NCBI RefSeq assembly: GCF_019145375.1
Contig: NZ_JAHSTX010000002.1
Coordinates: 252,001-316,000, forward strand
Origin: Pseudomonas triticicola
GTDB lineage: Bacteria > Pseudomonadota > Gammaproteobacteria > Pseudomonadales > Pseudomonadaceae
Length of the DNA stretch: 64,000 nt
Direction of reading: 5' to 3'
The notes under the pieces are model-generated. The model did not search any database and was not told the origin of the DNA. It worked only from the letters and a program-made list of their open reading frames with translations. Both the position numbers and the translations under genes were made by a program. Below are positions 57,278 to 64,000 of the stretch, piece after piece (position 1 is the first letter of the stretch; each line of letters begins with the position of its first letter).

Positions 57278-60200
57278 TCAGCTCATGTTGACCGGGATGA
57301 ACAGACCTTCGCGGTCGACGCGCTCCAGCGGATCATTCAGCAGGGTCCATTGATTGCTCACCGAGTTGTAAACCAGCGTGCCCACTATGTCGGCTTTGTA
57401 ACCGATGTGGATGACGTAGACCCGTGCGGCCAGTTCGTGGCGTTGTTTGTGCTTTTCGATATCTGCCAGCAATGCCTCGACACTGGCGTAGCCACGAGCA
57501 TCGATCACATACAGCTGCAACACCTCAAACAGCAGCGAGACTTCATAAATGTTGCCGGCTGACGTCACCACACAAATGGACTCCACCGGAGTGTCATCCA
57601 AGATGTCCGGCAACTCCACAGTGACGCTGGCAATGCGCAGGCGGTTGCCCTGGAGCTGGATATCGGCGCGTGTGGCAGTTTCTGTCAGGGCACGGGTAAA
57701 CAGATTCCATCTCGATGCATTGGCCGTTTTTGCCGCAGCGCCCGGTGTGGCCAGACGCAGGATACTGTTGCTGGCGAGATAAACGTCGTAAGTCGCGCTT
57801 TTGCCTTCGAGCAGATAAATCCCGGTGTGCGGCCGCGATTCGATGACCACTTTGCTGTTCTGGCCGCCCAGTGATGGTTTCTCGCTGACCAACGGACGGA
57901 TGAATGGATATTTTCCGTTGCGCCGCTTCAACCAGCTCCGCGAGCTGAGCATACGGATTCCGGGATTTCTGGCGTCGTCCCGGTAATCGAACGCGGGCAC
58001 CTGCACGCGGTACGAAACGTCATCCTGCATGACCAGCACGATGTCGCCGGCCAGAAGCGGTGTCGTGACTTTCAGGCTGTTGTGGCCGCTGTAGCCCGTC
58101 GCGGCGGCAATCGTCTGGATCACGCCTTTGAAGGTCAGCACTTTGGATGGCAGCAGAATCGACAGGCCGATGTTCTTGTAGGTCAGGTGCGTGTTGCCCG
58201 AAACACCCTCGCGCACTTCCACGCCATAGCTGACCACCACGTCGACGATCTCGCTGTCCTGGTAATCCAGGTAAATGGTACGGGCGCCGGTAGCGTTGCC
58301 TGCGGCGACGAATTCGACCCTGTGCTCGGTACGTGCGACGAAGTGGCGCTGCACGCCCTGACCGTCCAGCGCCACCGTGCCAACGTTGACGATTGCCGGG
58401 GCGGGTGCCGGCCGTCCGCTGACGGTGACGGCAACCTCGATGTCCTGACTCAAGGCTTCACCTGGTCGAGTGGGCAGCTGCGCGCGCAGTTCATAGCCGT
58501 CGAGGGTGCGGAAGGCCCACTGAGCGTTATTCAATTGACGCTGACCGTTGACCGTTCGATAGACGTTTTCGAGGGTCAGCACATGGTCGGGGTCGCTGCC
58601 GTCCCTGCCGCTCAAAGAATTGACCACCAGTGATGTACCGATGATTTGCCAGCGTTGAATAACCGCCATCGTCCAGCCGAATTCGATCAGGCTCGAATGT
58701 TCGCCACGCTCGATGATCGTTGTACGTGCATTGGTGTCGGCAATGTAATAGCGGTCTTCGCCGCCGCCGCCCTCCACCGTGCACTCGGTACCGAAAATTG
58801 CGATCGTGTCGTTGCCGTCGCCAGCGCTGATGCGGTCGTATCCGTTGGCGGAAATCTGGTTGGGCTGGTCATTGCCGGTGATAGTGCTCGTGCCTTTGCG
58901 CAAGGTCGCAACGTTTTCAATGGAAATCAGATGGGCGACTTCGAGAGTGTCGTTCGCAGAGTCGGGGCCGCGAAGTGAGACCTTGCCGGTCTGCAGATTG
59001 ACGTCGTGACCGACGTAACGCGTGTCGGTAATCGGACGGACGCCTTCGAACGCAACCAGGTCGTTGCCCGAGCCGCCATCCAGCACATTGATGTGCGGCG
59101 GTCTGGTCGATCGATCCAGTTCCTGATCAGAGACTTCCTGGTAGAACGCATCATTTGTGTCGCCGCCGGTCAGTGCCTTGTGACCTTCGCGGTAGGTGAA
59201 GAGGTTGGGCCGCGCCTTGACGCCCACCACGCGGTCGTTGCCATCACCCAGGCGCCAGAACACGCCTTTGCCTTCGCCTTGGCTGCCGCTGACCATGCCC
59301 TTGAGGTTGTCAGGTAATCCGACGCTTGCGTCGATTGCATCGTCGCCGCCGACGATCACCGCCTGGCTGTCGAGTCTGAACGGCAACTGCCCGGCGCTTT
59401 CGTCCCACTGGTAACGCCATAGTTCGACAGGGCGCAATTCGGCGCGAAACGTGCCATTGACCACATGTGCGATGGAGTCCTTGTAAGCTCCGGCCAGCAT
59501 GTCTTGCGCCGACAGTTCGAGCTGTTTTTCATAGTCACTGTATAGCCTGGACAGTTTGAAACGGTCCATCACCTCGGTGTCCAGTTCCTTGCCGGTGAAG
59601 GTGAACCATCCCGAGCGCAGACGCTCAAGTGTCGTCAGTTCGATGTAGTCGTCGATATCGTCGACGACCCTGGCGGCCTGATAAATCATCGATCCGCCGA
59701 TGAGCAGCGCAGCGGCCGCGAGGCCGAGCGGGCCGGCAACACTGCCGAAGCCGGCCAGCGCGGCGACCCCCAGCACCAGGCTGATGCCAGCGCTCGCGAC
59801 ACTCAGGGCACCGCTGAAATAATGATCCTGAGCCTCTTTGCCTGATGTCGCGGCGGCGGCGTTGAACGATTTGATCGCGTCGACGATGTCGAACGGCAAG
59901 GTAATCGCGCTGGCGAACAGTCCCGCACCACGGCTCATGTATTTGCCGATCGAGGTCAGCGCAAAACCCTTCAGTACATTGCTGCCCTGAGTCAGCATCG
60001 CCTGGCCTGTTCTGGTCAGGCCCTGCTCGATGATCAGCGAACCGAGTTCAGCAGCGATGGATCCGCCGTAGTACAGCATTTCCAGCTTTTCGCCCTTGTT
60101 TATCGCGTCCGTCAGGGCCATGTAGCCACTGTAGATGCCGAAGGCTTGCATGCCGACTCCTGCGCCGCTCATCAAATAGCTTTTGCTCTTGTTGACCCAG

Positions 60201-60760
60201 CCCGGCGCGTTTGCAAACGCGTCCGCACGGTGGATTTCCAGCTTTTGCGCAGCCTTGCCCAGCTTGTTGAGACGATCCATGGCGCTGCCGGAAACCAGCG
60301 GCGTATCACTGATGAACAGTGGGCCGGCATCCACCGAGCGCTTGCAGGCAATTTCGTAGAACAGCATTGCCGCTATGTCATTGTCGGGAAAATCCACGGC
60401 TTTCAAGCGCGACTGTACCTGCGCCGATTCGAAGTTGAGCCCGTCCAGAAATGCCTGATCCACGCTCTTCATGTGGGCATTCTCCGGACTGACAGGTTGA
60501 CCGCCAACGGTCGCCCCCAGCGCGTGCAGCTCGACCCGACTGATCATGATTTCACCGATCCGTAGCAGGCCCAGATGCTTGTCCAGGGCCTTGAGGGTCT
60601 TGCGAAGCGACGGATCAGTGCCAGGCAACTCGCCTGGCGGCTGCGTCTGATTGCGTATATGGGAGGGCGGGGCATGGGGGTTCGCCGAGACGTTGATGGG
60701 GGTAACTTCAAGTGCGCGAACGTGGGCGATGTGGGTCGCAGGGACGATGAGTTTCGACAC
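57278..60760 (-). CDS. Large RTX-like protein with TcdB-type pore-forming segment
   Basis: An 1160-aa protein that I read as a toxin component. Residues about 195-360 contain hydrophobic helices (FASAITLPFDIVDAI; VASAGISLVLGVAALAGFG; GLAAAALLIGGSMIY) like the TcdA/TcdB pore-forming region, also found in Mcf/FitD-type insect toxins. Between 505 and 671 lie RTX-like Gly/Asp units: GDGNDRVVG, GGDTNDAFY, GGSGNDLVA, GDGNDTIAI and GGGGEDRYY. The last 450 residues are beta-rich and unassigned. No signal peptide is seen. Starts GTG at 60760 with AAAGGATT upstream; 69 bp downstream of the ART-like gene, so one operon. Secretion route unclear: no type I exporter adjacent. Confidence 0.72.
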   Translation of the reverse strand: MSKLIVPATHIAHVRALEVTPINVSANPHAPPSHIRNQTQPPGELPGTDPSLRKTLKALDKHLGLLRIGEIMISRVELHALGATVGGQPVSPENAHMKSVDQAFLDGLNFESAQVQSRLKAVDFPDNDIAAMLFYEIACKRSVDAGPLFISDTPLVSGSAMDRLNKLGKAAQKLEIHRADAFANAPGWVNKSKSYLMSGAGVGMQAFGIYSGYMALTDAINKGEKLEMLYYGGSIAAELGSLIIEQGLTRTGQAMLTQGSNVLKGFALTSIGKYMSRGAGLFASAITLPFDIVDAIKSFNAAAATSGKEAQDHYFSGALSVASAGISLVLGVAALAGFGSVAGPLGLAAAALLIGGSMIYQAARVVDDIDDYIELTTLERLRSGWFTFTGKELDTEVMDRFKLSRLYSDYEKQLELSAQDMLAGAYKDSIAHVVNGTFRAELRPVELWRYQWDESAGQLPFRLDSQAVIVGGDDAIDASVGLPDNLKGMVSGSQGEGKGVFWRLGDGNDRVVGVKARPNLFTYREGHKALTGGDTNDAFYQEVSDQELDRSTRPPHINVLDGGSGNDLVAFEGVRPITDTRYVGHDVNLQTGKVSLRGPDSANDTLEVAHLISIENVATLRKGTSTITGNDQPNQISANGYDRISAGDGNDTIAIFGTECTVEGGGGEDRYYIADTNARTTIIERGEHSSLIEFGWTMAVIQRWQIIGTSLVVNSLSGRDGSDPDHVLTLENVYRTVNGQRQLNNAQWAFRTLDGYELRAQLPTRPGEALSQDIEVAVTVSGRPAPAPAIVNVGTVALDGQGVQRHFVARTEHRVEFVAAGNATGARTIYLDYQDSEIVDVVVSYGVEVREGVSGNTHLTYKNIGLSILLPSKVLTFKGVIQTIAAATGYSGHNSLKVTTPLLAGDIVLVMQDDVSYRVQVPAFDYRDDARNPGIRMLSSRSWLKRRNGKYPFIRPLVSEKPSLGGQNSKVVIESRPHTGIYLLEGKSATYDVYLASNSILRLATPGAAAKTANASRWNLFTRALTETATRADIQLQGNRLRIASVTVELPDILDDTPVESICVVTSAGNIYEVSLLFEVLQLYVIDARGYASVEALLADIEKHKQRHELAARVYVIHIGYKADIVGTLVYNSVSNQWTLLNDPLERVDREGLFIPVNMS

Positions 60761-60829
60761 GTATTAATCCTTTAATGGTGTGCATGAGGATGGCGGTCTC
60801 CTCTCCGGCGTTGCGTGGGCGCGCCCGGT

Positions 60830-62782
60830 TCAGGGCCAGACGATGTCGTAGGCAAACTCGTTCTTGTTGCCCGACAGCCTGAGGATTGGCAGTCCTGCCG
60901 CTTCCACTTTGTCGATCAGTCGGTCGTATTGGAATTTGTTGGCATGCCCGGCGTGGGTCGCCGCCTCGATGCGCTCAGCGTCCGCGCCGGCCTGTTCCTT
61001 GATGTCTGCGACTCTGGCGCCTTTGCTCAGGTCTGTGTTCAGTAACCAGATACGCTCGGCTGGAACTCCGCTGCGGGTGACCGAAATCAGCCCCTCGAAA
61101 TCGTCGGAGGGAAACCAGGTCGGCGGGTTTTCACGCGCAGCGGAATTGAACGCCATGTTCTCTTCGTGCGGGACGACTTCCAGATTGCGCGTGTCGAGGG
61201 CGTACAAGAACATTTCCGTCTGCCGTGTGCGCGAGGACCGATAACCCCGCTCGTGATCCCAGGCGACGGGACTCTCAGGATCAGACCAGTCGGATGAGGA
61301 ACTGCTTGAATCATCGGCATCGCTTGCGCCGCTGTCTGAGCTGCTGTCACCCGCATCGCGCCCCGGATATTTGTGGGTCTGGCTGTTGAAACGCAGGTAT
61401 TCGGGGTCGGGGGCGCTGGCATACATCTGGCCCTGCTCGAGACTGAACGTCGCGCTGATCGGCTTGTGCGTGGTGGCGCCGGGTTCGTGATGGTAGCGGG
61501 GCAGCATGGTGCCGTCGTTCGCCAGCTCGAACGGCGTGCGCTCGTCACCGCGAAACAGCGCCGGGACGTCCGTGCGATACAGGCAATTGTGTTTGTTACG
61601 CAGGTAACCGAGCTGTTTCAACAGTTCCTCGCGGACCTCGGGGGTCAGGACTTGTTCTGCGTCGTACCAGTCGTGGCGGGCATTGCGCTTGAGGTTGAGC
61701 TGCTCGACCGCATCTGTGGCCAATTGCTCAAAGCGTTGCGGGTTGGTGATGTCATTCAACAGGCGCTTGTGCGCCAGTGCCCAGGCTGGAATCGCCAGAT
61801 GGTCGCTCATCTCCTGCTGCAAGCGGGTCAATTGCCTGGGCAGCAGATTGAACGATTGCAGAAAGGCTTCGCGCTCTGCACGGCTCATCTGCGGATGCAG
61901 CCAGCGCAGCGAGTCGCGCAGCAGATCGGTTGCCGGATTGTCCGTGGTGGTGGGATGTGCCCACTGTGGGGGCATGCCGGTGGTCTGGGCTTCGGCACGA
62001 AAGCGCGCAATGTCCTGCCCCTGCAACCCATATAGCTGCCAGATATCATGATCGGTCCACTGTTTGAGGTGGGTCGGCGACGCCGCGAATCCGCCCAGCG
62101 GAGGATCTACCGCAATGAAATTGCCAAATGAATCCCTGAAGGCGAACAGGGGGGTGTCTGTGCGCGCTGCAAAAAGCGGATGCATTTCGTAGTAACCCTG
62201 AGCATCCGGCGAACGCCCCGATGGACTGTAACGGCTTTGATTGACGGGCGTTGTCACGGGGGCGAGGCGCGCTCGCTTCGGCGCGGGTTGTTCGGTCAGG
62301 CGCCAGGTGGGACTGCCTGCGTTTTTATACAAAAGCGGTCCGGAGGGCACGCGCTCGGTCAGTAACTTGCTGCGCCATGCGCCGGTTTCATCTACACCGA
62401 CGTGAGTGGTTTGCAAAGCGCCCTGATATTCGACGTCAACGAACTTTCTGCCAACGACCCAGCGAAATCCATCGGTGTCGGCAGGCTTCATTCCACGCAG
62501 AAAAGCTTCCGACAACCAGTAATCGTTTATTGAACTGGAATGCTCCGAACGAGAAGCGCCGTGTGCCGGTAACTGAAAGATTTCGATCGCCGGAAGTCTC
62601 GGGTTTGCATCGGCGAGGGGGCTGCCGGAAGTTGTTGTGGGCAGCGTCTGGTCGTGACCACCGGTCCTTCTCGATATTTCAACGGCGCTGGCATCGATCA
62701 AGGGGCGATGTGGTGCGGGTGCGTGCAGATCAGTTTGATGCGGCGTTGTAACAGGCGTCTTGCGGGGTATCTTTGGGCTCAT
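60830..62782 (-). CDS. Putative toxin with C-terminal ADP-ribosyltransferase-like domain
   Basis: A 650-aa protein. The N-terminal 390 residues are unassigned, with a proline-rich start and an aromatic repeat-like region (200-260). From residue 400 the sequence follows the cholera/pertussis ART order: LYRTD (Arg403), RTPFELANDGTMLPR, ISATFSLEQ where YVSTSISL is expected, FLYALDTRN, then DDFEGLISVTRSGVPAERIW where the family has ExE...GIP. A Ser/Asp-rich insert (478-500) interrupts it. The start at 62782 (MSPKIPRK) is uncertain; TTG at 62830 would add 16 residues. First gene of the two-gene toxin-like locus. Confidence 0.68.
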   Translation of the reverse strand: MSPKIPRKTPVTTPHQTDLHAPAPHRPLIDASAVEISRRTGGHDQTLPTTTSGSPLADANPRLPAIEIFQLPAHGASRSEHSSSINDYWLSEAFLRGMKPADTDGFRWVVGRKFVDVEYQGALQTTHVGVDETGAWRSKLLTERVPSGPLLYKNAGSPTWRLTEQPAPKRARLAPVTTPVNQSRYSPSGRSPDAQGYYEMHPLFAARTDTPLFAFRDSFGNFIAVDPPLGGFAASPTHLKQWTDHDIWQLYGLQGQDIARFRAEAQTTGMPPQWAHPTTTDNPATDLLRDSLRWLHPQMSRAEREAFLQSFNLLPRQLTRLQQEMSDHLAIPAWALAHKRLLNDITNPQRFEQLATDAVEQLNLKRNARHDWYDAEQVLTPEVREELLKQLGYLRNKHNCLYRTDVPALFRGDERTPFELANDGTMLPRYHHEPGATTHKPISATFSLEQGQMYASAPDPEYLRFNSQTHKYPGRDAGDSSSDSGASDADDSSSSSSDWSDPESPVAWDHERGYRSSRTRQTEMFLYALDTRNLEVVPHEENMAFNSAARENPPTWFPSDDFEGLISVTRSGVPAERIWLLNTDLSKGARVADIKEQAGADAERIEAATHAGHANKFQYDRLIDKVEAAGLPILRLSGNKNEFAYDIVWP

Positions 62783-63038
62783 GAATAACTCGGCAAAAAA
62801 TGAATTGATAGTGGCGCGGCAGAACTTCAATGCCTGGACCGGATAAATAGTGGTTGTCAGTAAGTGCTCGAGCCAGGCGGATTGAACTAACGGCTTTTCA
62901 ACTGCAAAAGACTTCGCGACCGTGTTCTGGCTGGACTATGTAACGCTAGTTTGGCGTCGATTGGGAATGCGGAAACGTCGGTTTTATAACCAGGAAAGTT
63001 AACCGCAGGAGAGGAAGTTTGCGTAGGTTATCAACGCC

Positions 63039-63065
63039 GCTCTTGTCGGAATATTCCGAAAGAGC
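63039..63065. promoter_or_regulatory. Long palindrome upstream of the toxin-like locus
   Basis: The 14-bp perfect palindrome TCGGAATATTCCGA is nested in outer arms GCTCTT/AAGAGC. It sits in the AT-rich 318-bp gap (62783-63100) between the PAP2 fusion gene and the toxin locus, both on the minus strand; nothing else is seen there. Operator or terminator of the PAP2 gene. Confidence 0.45.
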
Positions 63066-63100
63066 GACGTATAAAACATGTGGCTTGTAAGTTGTCTGTA

Positions 63101-64000
63101 TCAGTAGGCGTATCGCAACAATGTATGTGGCAAGTGGCGCAGTACGAAGAAGCCGAACAGAGCAACCATTGATGGCAGGATCAACCACCAGATCTTGAAC
63201 GGCATCGCGTCAAGGGACGTCTGCCGTTGGCTCAACCACAGCACCGCAGCACACACGCAACTGGCAAGCATTGCACCGGCCAATATGTCGGTTGGCCAGT
63301 GCGCGCCGAGATAGACCCGTGACAAGGCAATGGAGAGTGCCGGGATGCAGGCAATCAGCAGCCATGTCAGGCGCATGCGCGGCGGCTGACCGCGCCCGGC
63401 CAGCACGCCCAGCGTCAGGAACAGGGCGAATGCGCCAGAAGCATGGCCGCTGGGCATGCTGTAGGTGGTCAATGGATCGCTGAGTACTTCCGGGCGCACT
63501 CGAGCAAAAAAATACTTGGTTCCGGTATTGGCCATAGCGGTGATCAACATGGTGGCGCCAGCGAATATCGCCTGGCGCCACTGCTTGCACAACAACAGCA
63601 GAATGACGAGCAGGGCGCTGAACAGCAGCATGTTGCGGAATTCGCCGATCAGGGTCAGCGTCACGGCGATTTCGTCCAGCGCTGGCTGCCGATGTTCCTG
63701 GACCAGAGTCATCACACCGTTGTCGAGCGCGGTGAGGTATGGATAGCCGATGAACAGACCGATCAGGATCAACAGGCTCATGCCGCCGATCCAGATCGTC
63801 GCGCGACGATGGCGGCGCACGCTGCTGTTGACGCTCAGGCCGACCATCACCGCGATGCTGGTCGCGACAATCCCGGCTTCGAGCCAGAAACCTTCAGGCA
63901 ATGGCAGGCGGAACGCTGCGCCCGTGGCCCAGCCCGGCAACAGATAAGCCAGGCTCCAGCCAGCAGCGGCCAGCAGGCTGACGGCGAAGAAACGCGGGAA
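63101..64000 (-). CDS. DedA-PAP2 fusion phosphatase (3' part, continues past right edge)
   Basis: The frame stays open to the end of the window, giving the last 299 or so residues. The first in view, FPRFFAVSLLAAAGWSLAYL, followed by LPGWATGA, is the C-terminal end of a DedA domain. Then comes a complete PAP2 phosphatase with KYFFARVRPE, SMPSGHASGAF and SRVYLGAHWPTD, the three catalytic motifs, among about six helices. Bifunctional DedA/PAP2 proteins act on membrane lipid phosphates such as undecaprenyl pyrophosphate. Another, separate DedA protein is at 40544. Confidence 0.85.
   Translation of the reverse strand, partial: FPRFFAVSLLAAAGWSLAYLLPGWATGAAFRLPLPEGFWLEAGIVATSIAVMVGLSVNSSVRRHRRATIWIGGMSLLILIGLFIGYPYLTALDNGVMTLVQEHRQPALDEIAVTLTLIGEFRNMLLFSALLVILLLLCKQWRQAIFAGATMLITAMANTGTKYFFARVRPEVLSDPLTTYSMPSGHASGAFALFLTLGVLAGRGQPPRMRLTWLLIACIPALSIALSRVYLGAHWPTDILAGAMLASCVCAAVLWLSQRQTSLDAMPFKIWWLILPSMVALFGFFVLRHLPHTLLRYAY

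Overview
The window is a piece of a Pseudomonas chromosome, almost certainly from the P. fluorescens group. The evidence is GC-rich coding with many 4-bp stop/start overlaps, several families of Pseudomonas REP-type palindromes between genes, and a gene order I recognise from P. aeruginosa: oprG / zinc operon / cnoX / nrdR-ribD-ribE-ribBX-ribH-nusB-thiL-pgpA / ribA / dxs-ispA-xseB / ppa / eutCB-eat-exaC-eatR / mpl-ubiX. No rRNA, tRNA, CRISPR array, insertion sequence or prophage structural gene was seen.

Layout. 1-4.7 kb: 5' part of an Lhr-type helicase (runs off the left edge), two sugar-nucleotide SDR genes, and the porin OprG with an ANR-like box. 4.7-8.1 kb: a four-gene minus-strand operon (DUF2796 protein, ABC ATPase, FtsX-like permease, DUF3299 protein) behind a Zur-like box, probably zinc homeostasis. 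8.1-11.4 kb: two unknown proteins, CnoX, a methyltransferase and a YbaY/YscW-like lipoprotein. 11.5-19 kb: the riboflavin/NusB/ThiL/PgpA operon and the stand-alone GTP cyclohydrolase RibA. 19-25.5 kb: a B12-binding protein convergent with BtuB, then dxs-ispA-xseB (isoprenoid synthesis and exonuclease VII small subunit).

25.5-39 kb looks accessory. It holds a Fic protein with two tandem perfect palindromes in front of it, the six-gene mag (yfa) alpha-2-macroglobulin operon, a small lipoprotein and an orphan phage-type repressor. The core resumes with ppa, mtfA and dedA. 42-49.7 kb is an ethanolamine module: EutBC ammonia-lyase, permease and aldehyde dehydrogenase, with the sigma-54 activator EatR reading away from a near-consensus -24/-12 promoter. 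B12 uptake genes (19-22 kb) would supply the cofactor of EutBC.

49.9-57.2 kb carries Mpl, UbiX, a YceK-like lipoprotein, an SDR, a MORN-repeat/caspase-like lipoprotein, a MaoC-like hydratase, an LrgA/LrgB pair and a LON-domain protein. 57.3-62.8 kb is the least ordinary part. It is a two-gene toxin-like locus: a 650-aa protein whose C-terminal half resembles the cholera/pertussis ADP-ribosyltransferase family, followed by an 1160-aa protein with a TcdB-like pore segment and RTX-like Gly/Asp repeats. The right edge holds the C-terminal part of a DedA-PAP2 fusion.
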